The notes: generated by a model from the sequence alone, not told the origin. A stretch of 64,000 nucleotides of DNA from Whitmania pigra (GCA_021613335.1 JAJTWR010000044.1:466001-530000); one strand, 5' to 3'; positions 1 to 12,586 are shown, counted from the first letter of the stretch. Numbers and translations are program-made.

Positions 1-144
1 AATAAAGCAGCCATGTTGTCGAACTTACTAGCTTTCATTGAAGAAAAGGATGTTGAATCAGAAAGAAAAAGTAGAATGATATGTTCTTTCAAACGACATT
101 TGCAAATGCTTGAAGAAATGACAACATCAATGATGTGTAAATAA
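1..144 (+). other. Open, coding-like stretch at window edge, unrecognised
   Basis: Frame 1 is open from the first base to a TAA at 142-144. It encodes a charged, Lys/Glu-rich 47-residue peptide ending in TSMMCK. It may be the end of an exon, or of another mobile element interrupted by the LINE that begins at about 134. I do not recognise the peptide, and the upstream part lies outside the window. The overlap with the start of the reverse-transcriptase frame suggests the LINE inserted into or beside it. Confidence 0.25.
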
Positions 145-988
145 GGAACTTCATAACATCAATAACTGGATTATTGCTAATCGACTTACACTTAACATAG
201 CCAAATCAAATTTCATTATATTTCATTCTCCAAAAAAGGCCATACTTTGTGACTCTCCTCCTTCCATAAATAATATTGATCTTATAAGAGTCACTAGCTT
301 TCGTTATCTTGGTGTTATACTTGATGAACATCCATCCTGGCATGCACACATAAAATATATAAAGGGCCGAATAGCTAAGAATATTGGTATCATTGCCAGA
401 ATCCGTCCTTTCGTAAATACCAAGACAGAATTGCTATTATATTTTTCCCTTATTTATCCATATCTCACTTACTGTAATATTGTATGGGCATCTACTTATC
501 ACACTCGTTTAAACCAACTATATATTTTACAAAAGCGTATCATCCGTATAATATTCTCACGGCCAATTTCATCTCATACAGATTTGACTTTTATGAATAA
601 CAATTTATTAACTCTTCGACAAATACATAGTCTTCAAACTGCCGTATTTATGTTCTCTTATAATAAGAATGCCCTTCCAGATAAATTTGTAGGTCTTATG
701 TCTGAAAGTGTCAACTACACTAAACTTTCATACTCCCTCCGTCATACCCATGAATATAGTCCATCTTTTGCCAAAACCACCCTCAAGCTCTTTTCAATAA
801 CATGTTACGGACCTAGGCTATACAACACCATTCTTTCATCTATCAAAAATCATACACAGACTGGATGACATAAAAAACAAAAAATGAAAAGAAAGAAGAC
901 TCTTATAACAAAGTCAAATACAAACGTACACTAACTGAGTTCTTAATTCAGTGTAAGTGTAAATTAAAAATTACAAAAAATAAAAACT
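134..988 (+). mobile_element. 5'-truncated non-LTR retrotransposon (LINE), C-terminal reverse-transcriptase end
   Basis: Frame 2 from about 134 reads through the end of a LINE reverse transcriptase of the jockey/CR1-like type. It begins with a block containing INNWIIANRLTLNIAKS (primer-grip/KS motif region), then SFRYLGVILDE, then the thumb-side segment with SLIYPYLTYCNIVW and LQKRIIRII. The frame stops at 866-868. The expected C-terminal basic end (YNKVKYKRTLTEFLI) continues in another frame at about 900-988, so the copy carries a frameshift. The endonuclease and the RT catalytic YxDD region are absent. The copy is a dead fragment lying about 270 bp upstream of the phosphatase start codon. 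Confidence 0.8.
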
Positions 989-1257
989 AATGTTCAAAAT
1001 TTTAGAATCCTCTCTAAAAATCTTGATTTAGCCTTCACTCTCGCTTAATAAATAATAAATTCCCATAAGACGAATTAGTCAAGGCTCTGAAAATAATATT
1101 TTACATGTGTTTGTCGATAAATCTATTTGAACTGCATGCATTTCAAAAACAGTTTCACTTTTAAGCAATTGTGCTAAGGTAAATGTCACGGTTTCTAAGG
1201 CAAGGGGATTGCAATTCTTACCATATTCACTGACAGTTCCACGATATAATCTCAGAA
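989..1257. other. Non-coding spacer before the phosphatase gene
   Basis: A/T-rich DNA between the dead LINE and the first coding exon of the receptor phosphatase. It must hold the 5' UTR and proximal promoter, or a splice acceptor (ATCTCAG just before the ATG at 1258) joining a non-coding 5' exon. No TATA box or other motif stands out. Confidence 0.3.
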
Positions 1258-4200
1258 ATGTTGATATTCATCATGATATTAGTTTCATCTGCAGGTTTTA
1301 ACATACTTTTTTACTCCTCTATCACACGGTTTAAAACATGCAAAATATTTTCTTACAAGAAACGCAAGACGCGAACTGCAGATGCCTGGATCGGACGTTT
1401 TGCCTTACTGGGGAACTCTGTCTTGACTATCAGTGTGGCAGAGGGTGGCAAGGGGCTCCTCTCTGCCGTACTCGTTAGTTTTAAAAATTAACTCCTTAAG
1501 TTTTTAATAAGAAAAATAGCTTTAAAAAATCTCAGCTTAAAAGCCGTTTGAACTGGTTTAATATAAAGAATATAATGGCAAAAATAGTGCAATAAATTGT
1601 ATATAAATGTACATGTACATAATGTTCAAGTATTTTTATTAAAAAAGCATTTTACTCGAAGCTAGAAATGTATAAATTCTAATATTGTAGCTTGCACAAA
1701 CTCTACATTTGGCATCAATTGCAAGTTTACCTGCCACTGCCAAGATGATGTCGAATGCAATCCGGTCTCAGGTTTCTGTCTCTGCCATGAAGAATGGGGA
1801 GGTGCTGGTTGTCAGACTAGTGAGTTCTTGATGTCACTTTGACATGAAGTCTATCATCACAAAAGTTCAAAGTTGGACTTTTATCAATTTTTGTCAGATG
1901 ATAATGATGAGGTATAGTTAATTCATAAACGTATTATTGATCTCTTTGTTCATGTAGCACTCTCTTTAACTGTTTTGAGGTGAGTGGCACTGGTTTGAAA
2001 GCACCTTTTCACTGATTGAGTTCATCACCTAATCAATCTGTGGCATCTGTTTGGAGTGTCAACTGTGAATTTTTTATGAAGGACTTCCAAGACTTGTGAA
2101 TGAACCATGGGTTGGAAACATCACTTGCAACATGACCACTGTTTACTGGATGCCATGGTCGCCCAATGAGGATGTGGGCGATACAGAATTGAAAATAACC
2201 TCGTATAGGTTTTCTGTTAAATGACAGCTTCACTTTTGTTTTTGTAATTTAAGCAAATTAAAAAAATGTTCTTTTCCTTCAGGGTTGAGGTATGCATTAA
2301 TGGATCAATGAAATGTTACATGCTGACAGGAAATATGACAAGAGAAGGAAACTTTGAATCAATCCAGTTCCTAGTAGAAGATCCTTGGAGCAGCTATGAA
2401 TTCAGAGTTCTGACTATTTGGAGTGACTTCAACAAGGCCATGGATGGGCTTATGGGACCAAGGTCCACACCTGTAACTCCCAGCGACCATTGCCAAGGTG
2501 ATTTGTTGCATGACTTAAAATTACTAGTGATAAGTCTTAGACATTCTAGCAGTTAAATGTGTGAATAACTTTCACAATCAGCGGGTTGGCGGATTACCAT
2601 TATTATTAATAATACAAATAGAATTTTTTGGCTGTTAGTTGATAAGCTTACTCTTATTATCACTCACTTACTTATTATTTTTAATATTATTAAAATCTTT
2701 TGACTTTTCTAACACTTGGCCGACTTAACATCATTTACTCGTTTGTTGAACATCATTTACTAACATCATTTGTTCGTTAACATCTTAACCCCTCAACTCC
2801 TCAACAAAGGCCCGATCAAACAGATTGAAACCACTAAAGGTCAAATGTCAACCATCAAATTCCTCACAACGAGCATTAAAACAACAATCAAAATGGAAAC
2901 AACAACCCAGCAAAGAACAACATCTGCAATGACACCACGACAAAGTTTCAACTTATTAGAGATTCAAAATACTTTGAGTGACTTAAGCTGTAATTGTAAT
3001 TTATAGTTTATTGTTTACAGCACTTTATTTGAGAGAAAGAGAAACCTACTGATAAAAAAATTAAAAAAATCTTAAACTCAGAAAATAAACTTATTTTATT
3101 AATTAGGATCATTATTCATTTTGTTCCAGCACCTTTAGGTCCAGCAGAAATTACCCTCTTGTGGTCAAATGAATTTACCCTTTCGTTTGGATGGTTGTCC
3201 CAAGTGCCTGAGTCAGTGCAAGTTATTCAATACAAAATTATTTACTCAATTTATGGAAGTCCTGCCAAAAAGAATTACATTTTGAGTGGAAACAATGAAA
3301 CTAAATTCAATCTGACCAATCTTGCTCCTGGCACTTCTTATGAAATACAGGTAAATTGAATTACAATTCTTAAGCCTTGTGTATACAACAGATATCTATG
3401 ACTTTAATTTATATATTATTTAGTAATTTGTTTTTATTTATTCATTCACTTCTTGAATAGTAAGCAAATAAAGTATTGAGAAAAATCTTGAAATGTTTCA
3501 AAACTGCATCTATTATTGTATTGTATTTGAGATTATGGATTCTTCAGATGCAGGCCCAAGTTCTTCTGGATGTCAATGATGGTTGGAGTCTGCTTTCAAA
3601 TCCCATAGTTTTTCAGACTCTTGATGGACAACCTGGGCCTCCAAGAGATTTAAATCGAACATTGAGGAACGGAAGTTGCATCTCAGTTGTTTGGAAAGCT
3701 CCTCTATTGATAAATGGATTTCTGACAGGCTTCAATGTCAAAATTTAATGATCTCCTTAAATGAGATATGAGACTACATAAGGTTCTAATAATTTATTCA
3801 GGTCACCTGCCGACCAATTTCAGCATCAACTGCATCCTTTTCGATGACATTAGCCAAAGGGGTATCAGATATGAAGGCCACATTTTGTGGCCTTACCTAT
3901 GCAACTTTATACAAAGTATCTGTCCTTGCACAAAACAGGAACCAGTTTGGACCTCCAGCTTCTGTTGAAATCTGGACAAGTGTGGGCCAACCTTCCTCTC
4001 CACCTAATCCCGTTGTTTTGGCAGTAACCAATTTAACAGTCACACTAAGAATTGAGCCAGTGGTCCTTAACACAGGTCCTCTCTCTGGATATTACATCGT
4101 TGTCAAAATCAATGCATCTGATGTGATTGCCAAAAGGTCAGTTGAATCTGGACTTAATGCAGTAGATCCAGCAAACGATCTGAACTTGGAAGGATACACT

Positions 4201-6833
4201 TGTGCTTGGCTTAGTCCTGATCAAGTTGTGCCTAGAAGTAATTTCACTGTAGGTGATGGAAAGGTGTATGGTTATTTTTCAAATAGGGAGCTGGAAACAA
4301 ATAAGTATTATGTATTTTATTATGTTGTTAGTAGTTCATTAGATGGAGATACCAAGATGTCTTTTTCTCAAACTTTGCAACCTGTAAAAGCACTTCAAGC
4401 TGCAGAAGAAATATCGACTTCACCGCCGAAAACTGAGTCACCCTCACAAATTGATTTAAAGGTGCTAGCAGCTACAATGTCATTGTTAGCGCTATTGATA
4501 TTAGTTTTAGTCCTTCTGTTTTACTTTTGCTACTGGAGGAAAAGATTTGTTTCTGAAAAAGATGAAGACAAAGTTATCCTAGGTGATTCTTCCTTAGTAA
4601 CTTTTGATAGTCAATATCAAACGACCAAAAAATGGAGCGATATATGGTCTCTGGAAGCTTTCCGTCATCCAATTTATTCCGACGATTACGAGGGCCTAGA
4701 GCGTGCATTGCAATCTGCTAATCAACCACCAATATCAATAGAGGAAGAATTTGAAAGACTTCCAAATGAATCCATGTTTGCCTGCGAGGTGGCTAAAGAA
4801 CTTGAAAACAGATCAAAAAACAGATTTGAGCATATTTTGGCATATGATCACACCAGAGTAAAACTTCGGAATTGTGTAGGAAGTGACTATATCAATGCAA
4901 ATTACATATTCAGCAATTCAAGTAAAGGAGGCAAAACATACATCGCAGCACAGAGCCCCTTTTCCCCTCAAACTATTTGTGACTTCTGGTCAATGATTTA
5001 CTGTAAAAAAATCTCAACAATAATTTTTCTTTCAAAACTTATGGAAGACAACGTTGTAAAATGTGAACAGTATTGGCCTGAAGATGACTATCTCCGCAAA
5101 TACGGCAAGATTTTTGTTTTAAAGAAAGGAACCCAAAAGTTTGCTAATTTTATCATAAGAACATTTGAGATATCGATTTCTTCGAATCTCCACGATAACA
5201 AATCTTTTACATTGAAACAATACCATTTCTTGTCATGGAACTCTTCAAATCAGCTCTTAAACATTTTGGAATTTTGGAGGAAGGTGAGATTGGATGCAAG
5301 TTCTAGCTGCTGGCTGGTTCATTGCAGCACAGGAATAAGCAGGACTGGAGTCTTCCTTGCTTTTGACACCTGCCTAAGAAGCAGCAAAAGAAATAAGCTG
5401 GTAAATGTTTTCCAGACCTGTCTGAACATGAGAGGAAGTCGCCCAACGATGGTAAGGTCGCTAAAACACTACCACATGATCTACGACCTGCTTTTTGAGG
5501 CTCTGCAGATTCCCTACAAGGAATGGTTTATTGATCGCAACAACATGGCCACATTATTCAACGAATTAAAACATGTTGATACCAGCACTAAATCAAGTTC
5601 CCTCAAAGAACAGTTTCATTTGCTGGAAAGATTTTCTTCCAGGCCAAATGAGAAACTGTGCTCTGTGGGAATGAGCCCTCAGAACAAAAAAAAGAATCGG
5701 TTCTCAACTATTGACTTTATTCCAAGAGATGAGGATCGTGTCAGACTTCATAAACTGGAGAATTCAAGTAACACTTTTATTTAATTAGTTACAGCCACGA
5801 TTGAAAAATTATCTAATATTATCAAATAACCATAGTTACCATTTGCTTCGCTTTTTCCATAGAAAATGGCACTTGATACAGTTAAGATATTAGAGGATTA
5901 AAACATTGCTTGCTGTTTGAAGATTTTGCTCATTTTATTATCATTATAAATCTTTTAAGGTAGTAACAATAATTGTCTCCATTCAAAGAATAAACATTGT
6001 TATTCAACAACACTCCTACAGATCAAACAGGAGAGGCAGCTACCCAAAGCTACATAAATGCCCTCTTCCTGAATTCCTATGAAGAAAAGCATCTCCTCAT
6101 CATTACACAGTCTCCCCTTTCTGAAACTGTGGCTGATTTCTGGCAAATGATTTACGAGACGAACCCCTTGTGTGTAATAAACATGAACCACATAGACTTG
6201 ATGAATACCAGCTGTGCTTCATACATACCACATGAGGAGAAAAGTTTAGTTGGGAATTTTGATGTGGAGTTGTTAAACACAGAATCTCACGAGCACTTTG
6301 ATATTAAAAGACTAAAACTGATCTACAATTCGCTTGCCAAGGAAGAGATCCGAGAGATTCTGCATTATCGATTCAAATCGTGGAAAGCATGCGATCGTGT
6401 ACCGATGCCTCGTGACTCAATATTGGAAATTGTCCAAAATATTCGTCGTGTCAGAGGTTCAGTAGTAAAGACACCCATAATCATCCACTGTGCTGATGGA
6501 GCCAGCCAAAGTGGACTGCTTGGTGCATGCTTCATTTTGCATGAAATATTCCTAAGAGACAAGTCTATTGACATTTTCCATGTAATAAAATATCTCAAAT
6601 CCAAAAGGTTCCCTTTCATAAATTCATATGTAAGTCAAAATTTTTATTGCTTGAACAAGAAATCATTGATTCATCACAATTCATATGATTTCGACATAGG
6701 TTCAATACAGTTTTTGTTTCAAATTCCTTTGGGATGTCGTGAACAAGCCATAACTTTCTTAAAGGAACTGACTAAAATAGTTACAAAAACAAAAGAATCG
6801 TCCAAGAAGAATGATATTTGTGATGAACATTGA
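1258..6833 (+). CDS. Receptor-type protein tyrosine phosphatase with EGF-like and FN3 ectodomain; both phosphatase domains altered
   Basis: Inferred CDS join(1258..1294,1691..1819,2082..2208,2283..2497,3130..3350,3548..3736,3802..5767,6022..6629,6711..6833), 3615 nt, 1204 aa, all junctions in phase. Exon 1 is a signal peptide (MLIFIMILVSSA). Exon 2 is an eight-Cys EGF/laminin-like module (C-x8-C-x3-C-x-C). About four fibronectin III-like domains follow, then one membrane helix (about 4455-4535, LLALLILVLVLLFYF) and two cytoplasmic PTP domains. D1 (about 4740-5510) keeps the KNRF loop and HCSTGISRTG (Cys codon 5324-5326), but the WPD segment reads SWNSSN and the Q-loop is RSLKHY. D2 (about 5690-6780) reads HCADGASQSG, with Arg replaced by Gln, and SWKACD at the WPD position. 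Donor 3736 (GTCAAA) is weak. The last intron (6630-6710, GTAAGT...CAG) happens to contain no stop. Expected location is the plasma membrane. Family is certain; orthology to a named PTPR is not. Confidence 0.88.
2810..2839 (+). other. Candidate 30-nt cassette exon in the phosphatase gene
   Basis: Inside the intron between 2497 and 3130, a pyrimidine-rich tract ends in CAACAAAG and is followed by 30 nt, then GGTCAAAT. Used as an exon it starts and ends in the same phase as its neighbours (phase 1/1) and would insert GPIKQIETTK between FN3 domains 1 and 2. The surrounding open frame (2770-3006) is Thr-rich, which suits a linker. Without transcript data it remains only a candidate. Confidence 0.25.
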
Positions 6834-7105
6834 AGAAAAAGGACCAATCTCTCTTCAAATTTGGAATGTCCGTGAACAATTCACATGCAAATGGATCTTA
6901 TATTGCAAAGCATCAAAGTAATACTGGTGACACACTAATAACTTACAATTGTCCATATTTTCTAATAATTCGATTGATTTGCATCCATCATTGACCTCAA
7001 CAGAATGAATTGCTTGGTGTAATTAAAATCATTATGAATAACAAAAGACACTATATTTTGTACAAATCACGAAAATAGGAGGCCTCAGAAGATTGTCTTG
7101 TCCAA
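6834..7105. other. Intergenic, convergent 3' ends
   Basis: 272 bp between the phosphatase stop (+) and the PIP4P stop (-). It must contain both 3' UTRs. I saw no canonical AATAAA on either strand here, so the poly(A) sites may use variants or overlap the neighbouring gene. Confidence 0.3.
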
Positions 7106-7266
7106 TCAGACTGAGTAGGCTTGAGAACTCTCGATTCGACTCACTTTTATGCAGGAATAGTGGATGGCTCTTGCTAGCATGATGACGGCAACAAGGAACA
7201 GGACTGTTACAAATAAATTAGTGAAAATGTTTTTGCTCTTGTTTGTATTAAATTAAACAATGAATA

Positions 7267-7298
<32 letters not shown>

Positions 7299-9363
7299 AT
7301 ATAAATAATATGCATTCATTGCATTCATTGCATCCATGTTCACTGAAAAAACCATAGACGCTTTTAATGTGAAAGACCAATTAGCACAACTTATTGTAAG
7401 TAATATTAGCATTATCACATGACAAAATAATCTCCAAAAATTAATTATGTAAAGGTCAAATCTTACTAATGTAGCCAGCATACAATCCTTTATGAGTATT
7501 CACATAAGGAGCAGTAAGTCCCTGAATTAATCAATTAATAGGATGCTTTTGTCACTTTTTCACTATAAGTATGAAGGCGTCATGTGATAGGCCAACTCAC
7601 CGCAAGAATGCTACCGGCGACAAAGAACAAAATGGCCAACAACAGGAACACCATGGAATACTTCCTCTCGTATTCTGGCCGAATGCTCGATCTAAAACAA
7701 TTTACAAATGTCCTCTGCACGAAGGAGTAACAATGTCTAAAAATACAAACTTACACTTTTTTGCAATGAGGACATCTTGCCAAGTGTCCCGTAGATGAAA
7801 ACTAAAAAAATACATACATGCAAAAACTGCTTGTTTAAAATAGTGATGAATGGAACATAAGTTCTATGTGAACTTCTAGTCAATTAATGGACAAGCTGCC
7901 TAATTCAACGGATTATCCAAATAATGAAAATTATGCATGTTTTAGCCTTACCGCCAAATTTATTTATTGATCCATCAAATTACTTTAGTAATGTACCCTC
8001 TCTAGGACTATGTAGTTTTTCATTTAATTTCAATTGAGCTGCCAGCAACAAAGCTGATGGGGTTTGAATGGGTTTGTTACTGCACATATTAGCAACAAGT
8101 AGCATTGCTTCGGATTCATGACCCGGCCTACACTGCCAGAGGGTGCACTTGGGTAAAAGGGCATTACATAAATGGCACAACAATTAAAAAGGTAAAACAT
8201 ATTAGCCAAATAAAAGTACTTAATGATGCGCCAAAAAAAGTAAAATGTCACTTTTAGCGAATCTTCAAAATTCATGTAGAAATTGAAAAAAATAAAAATA
8301 AATACTGACAAAGAAAGTTTGATGACAGTGTCCACACGTAACTCTCAGGGAAACTGTATTTGTTTGGCTTTGACTTTCAAATGATGGTTCAAGGATGATG
8401 ATAAGTTTGCTACAAGAGAATGAAGCATAAAATTATGGCATAAGTAGCAATATCTCCTTAATAGTCAATGTCGAGGAATAGATCAATAAAAGAATAATAT
8501 TAATAAGCATCAAGTTTTTGAATTTGGAAATAATATCCACTTTCAATCCTCTCCAATTAGTGAGCTGTTCTACTCAAAGATTAAAAAAGTTGAAATTGAA
8601 ATGCCAAGTACTACTTGGAATTGTTAACAAAAACACTTTCACTTTTGATTGTTTCACAATTTAATTAGTTTAGTTTTATAATTTATAATTTTTATTTTAT
8701 ATATTTTTTAAGCGATTAAGCGTTGTAAAAGCCGATTGCAAAAGTGAAAATGGTTACTTTAAAATCGATCACAAACCAATTCTCTCTGGGGCATGCTACT
8801 CTTTTTGAACCAGCCTTGCAAATAAGCAAACAGTGACACTGACACCTCACATATTTTTTACCAATAGGTGGAGCTTTGATTGGCTTAAAAAAAAAAGACG
8901 ACACATGTAATTTCCTCAAATCACATCATTTGAGAAGTTGGCTTACTGTAGCTTCTTGACAGCAGTGACATTTGACAACGTAGCAATCCAACTTTCCATC
9001 AAGATCTATTAGGTTGTTACATACTTTACATTTGACTGAAGGCATTCCACTATTTGAAAAAATTGGTTGGGGTAATTCGTCAGCATCTAGTTCATCTATT
9101 ACCATTTCTCGGGCAGGTGCTTTAAAATGACCAAATGAATAAAGAGTAATATAACGATTATACTGTAACAATAAAAACAAATACATTTGTCTATATTTAT
9201 ATTTATATCCGTTTATTTATATATCAGGGACAGCTGAACAAGGAAGGAACTCGTTAATTTATCAAATAAAATTGCTTGAGACAATGAAAGGGGCCACTGT
9301 AACCAGAATTATGAAAAACAGTGCAAAAATACCTATGAGTGGTGTTCGTTCATTGGCAGTCAT
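7106..9363 (-). CDS. PIP4P: Type 1/2 phosphatidylinositol-4,5-bisphosphate 4-phosphatase (TMEM55/PIP4P)
   Basis: CDS complement(join(7106..7203,7467..7521,7601..7691,7755..7801,8310..8409,8777..8883,8947..9119,9333..9363)), 702 nt, 233 aa. The start [10 protein letters not shown] matches the family N-terminus (MAADERSPLL in human). Cys pairs follow in [14 protein letters not shown] and VVKCHCC, then [14 protein letters not shown]. Next comes the CX5R phosphatase motif CKAGSKR, as in TMEM55 proteins, then CGHC and LARCPHCKK, and two membrane helices ([18 protein letters not shown] and [14 protein letters not shown]). Vertebrate relatives sit in late endosome/lysosome membranes and remove the 4-phosphate of PI(4,5)P2. 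Introns are 58-508 bp with good GT-AG sites; only the donor at 8309 (GTCAGT) is weak. All parts of the family are present, so the gene looks intact. Confidence 0.93.
7263..7297. repeat. (ATT)n microsatellite
   Basis: About 11 ATT units within the last intron of PIP4P. It is the first of many AAT/ATT arrays in the window. Confidence 0.9.
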
Positions 9364-10189
9364 TTTTTCTTTAACCTATTAGTTCTGTAAATCCAAAATA
9401 TTAATGCGATTCCCGAATTTTAACTCAGGCCCACTAAAATCGGCAAAGGCTTGTTTACTCTTAATAATCCAATTAAGACAAAGCGAGATCTGCTAAGGGC
9501 ACTCTGTTAAATAAATATCTCATTTGTCACATGGTCGACAGTCATCACCTATTAGATTTCTCTGTTAGTTCACTTTAATTTTGTAAAATAATTTGTTACT
9601 TGTCCTGATACTTTTAATCATAACCCAGAAAATGGAAACCTTTCAAAAATAAAGTGACTAGCTTTTCGAATAAAAAATTTTTAAGTATTAGTATAAATTA
9701 CTGGTTAAATTAAAGTTAGAAATTGCTCAACCATTGAAGTTTTAAAACTCAGAGCAGTTTGCTTCGTTACAGTATCACATCAAATGCAGAAGAGTAAATG
9801 AACCGAACACTATTGCAACATTACATCAAAAGTAAACTATCAGGCAAAGCTAAAATTATAATCTAATCCCGTGATCTAAAGCTTTCCCATGACAGCCGTT
9901 TCCAAAATGTGAAGAACAACATTGATTTACCGACGAACCTCGGGCAAGAAAACGCCCTAATAGAACGCTAACCAGAGACACTTACAGCAACAATGATATC
10001 CATGCCAAAGCTGTCGAACTATAAGACCTCAGGTTTTCAGTGTAAGTTTAATATTTAAACAATAAAACAATAGCTGTTTATACCAAAATAATGAAGAACC
10101 ACATTTCCCAAGATTTTGTATTAAGATTATAAGGAAAAATGAGACATTTAAAAATGAGAAATTCGATTAAGGGTATATTCCTTTTATGA
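9364..10189. other. Intergenic: PIP4P upstream region and STARD7 3' flank
   Basis: 826 bp, A/T-rich. It should contain the PIP4P promoter and 5' UTR and the STARD7-like 3' UTR. I saw no open frame, RNA gene or repeat in it. Confidence 0.3.
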
Positions 10190-12586
10190 TCACATGGGAA
10201 GTTTGTTTTCATCATGAGGTTTCTCGATGTTTTTCAGAGGTTCATTCTTGTAGCAGAGTTCACCACCCACTTTCTTTTTGTGCTGCAGCATCACAGTTGC
10301 ATTGTAGAGTTTATCAACAAAATCTGGTATACCTGTCATTAGTAAAATGTTACAGTAAAGATGAAATTCATTACAAGCAATTAGTTCTTAAGCATTAAAT
10401 AAACCCACCTGAACTAGTTGCCCAACTAAGAGCCACCTTCGGTATTGATGACTTTGGATCGTCAAAATATGTCAGTATGTAATCAAAACCATTCTGAATA
10501 ATAAAACCATTACAATTTCATTTGACCTAAAATAACCCCATTTTAAAATGTAAAAATGAGTTCAATTTATAACACAAACCATGATGCAATAATGAGAATT
10601 TCAAATAACCTCATCAAAGTTGGTGTGAGGTTTTATGACCATTTCTGAAGAATAGTCTATAACTCTGACATGATCATTGTTCATTGGAACAGCTGGATGA
10701 TGAGGTATGCCCTTGCTGACAATAACCATCAGTCTTTTTTCATTATCAATCTACAAAAGAATTAATTAAAGTTTAGATATTAGTTGTTTAAAATTAATCA
10801 TTATTTAACCAGTAATCTAGTTGGAAAACCAAATAAAGCACAAAAACCAATCAATAACTCCTGACATAACACATTATTGCATCAATATTAAATTTAAAGA
10901 AACTGAATTGAACTTATAATCATTAAGAGAGAAATTGAATGTAAGGAAAGTTAAATCAAATCTCTTATAAAGCAAAAGAGTTTAGATGATAATAATTTTG
11001 AAACATATTAAATTATTTTTTACAGAACAACAAACTAACCTTATGCCTCCTGACGTAAACATACTCTCTACTGGACATGGGATACTGAAACATCACGAGG
11101 ACTTTACATAAATGAATGAAGAGCATAGTAAAGAACAATTATCAAACCATACTGGGAATTCGGTAATCCAATGAACGACCTCCGACCCCGAATCATCATC
11201 CTTGTCGACAACATTTAAACTTATGACATGTTTGTCCCATTGCCTTCTAAAATCTAAATCCACCTTCAAAATGTTGAAATTACGTGCAATAGATGGTTTT
11301 GAAATATTTATGTAAATGGATCTCCAAACCTTTACTGAATTAATAATTTTAGTTAAAAATGTAAAATATATTAAGTAATATCATGTATGCAATAATTTAA
11401 AAATTATTTAAAGTTAAAAGTATGTCCGAAAACATCAAGCCTTTCAACATTATAAATAAAACTAATTTACATGTTAACATATCCTTAACATAAAGATTTT
11501 TTTATAGCAATATCTTTTAATATAAATTCATTTTATCCATGCCATAACTATCAGCATCAGGGGCAAAAAACTTAATTAAATTCAGATGATTTTCAGACAA
11601 ATTGATAGCTAAACTGTCATAAATTAACAAATGCCTCTTTAGAAGCACATGTGGTACCAGACAAATAGAGTAAATGGATATTAGAAAATAGAAAAGAATA
11701 TATAATTAAAAGAACAAAATGGTCTAAACCTGAGTGTGAAAGAAAGATCTAGCAGAGATATCTTTGTATGTCCCACTCACTGTTCATTTAAATCTGATGT
11801 TAGTGAAATATTATCATGAAAGACATGTAACATCTTAGGTACCTCTGTATTTATAAAGCCCACTGGCTGGAATGGATTTTCTCCATATTAGTACATCATC
11901 TTTGTTGACTATTAGCTCCCACTCGGGATTTGACTCCTTCTTAAAATTTTTTACTTCAATATCTTCTGAAACCCTAAAAATTAATAAATGAAAACTTAGG
12001 TATACTCAGAAACCTTAAAACAAAATAAAAAACATAACCTGTCAAGCTCTGAATCAGAAACTTTATCTTCATCCCATACAAAAATAGTTGATCCCAGCAT
12101 AAAATACCATGTGTTCTTCCAATCTTTTCTATTAAAACTCTTTAGCCACTTTTCAATAACGCAGCGGAAGTAATGCCTATCAAATCCTAAATTTTTACAT
12201 TGACCAAATATCTGGCCCGATGTTCTTATTCTTTGGTTAGCTATAGATGTGAAATGTTTCACAAGGAGAAATCTGAGCACGTTTTGGTCTGACGATGCCC
12301 ATTGCCTGATACACTTCGCACAGTTATTCAGGCACTCACGTGCATTCAAATATGATTTAAGATTAAAGTTGCGATAAAGATTTAATCCAAAAAACGTTGA
12401 TGGTTTCATGAATGTCACGGTGGTAGATCTTTGGGATGCCGAATTCAAAATTGTTGTCTTTTGCGAAAATAAAAATAAGGACTCACGAAAAACTTCTCTA
12501 AACACGTAAATATTGAATCTAGACATTCTAATAATAAACACGAATGCCGATAGCGGCAATTTAATAAAAAGCAATACTGCTCTCAA
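10190..12586 (-). CDS. STARD7: StAR-related lipid-transfer (START) domain protein, STARD7-like
   Basis: CDS complement(join(10190..10332,10409..10493,10610..10750,11040..11084,11153..11334,11843..11973,12039..12586)), 1275 nt, 424 aa, phases consistent. The first 180 residues are poorly conserved. The START domain begins near WELIVNKDDVLIWRKSI and runs through VDLDFRRQWDKHV, GSEVVHWITEFP, YPMSSREYVYVRRHK, SSEMVIKPHTNFDENGFDYILTYFDDP and SGIPDFVDKLY, the hallmark order of STARD7, a phosphatidylcholine carrier that supplies mitochondria in mammals. The N-terminus MRAVLLFIKLPLSAFVF is hydrophobic and basic and could be a mitochondrial or ER signal; a second Met (MSRF) lies 20 residues in. A STARD7 identity fits better than PCTP because of the long N-terminal extension and the sequence matches. 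Confidence 0.9.

Noticed and set aside
8030..8335. Minus-strand frames overlapping the PIP4P gene, including one with CHLC
   Set aside because: They lie in an intron. The true LARCPHCKK exon is at 7755-7801 with correct phase, so CHLC here is coincidence.
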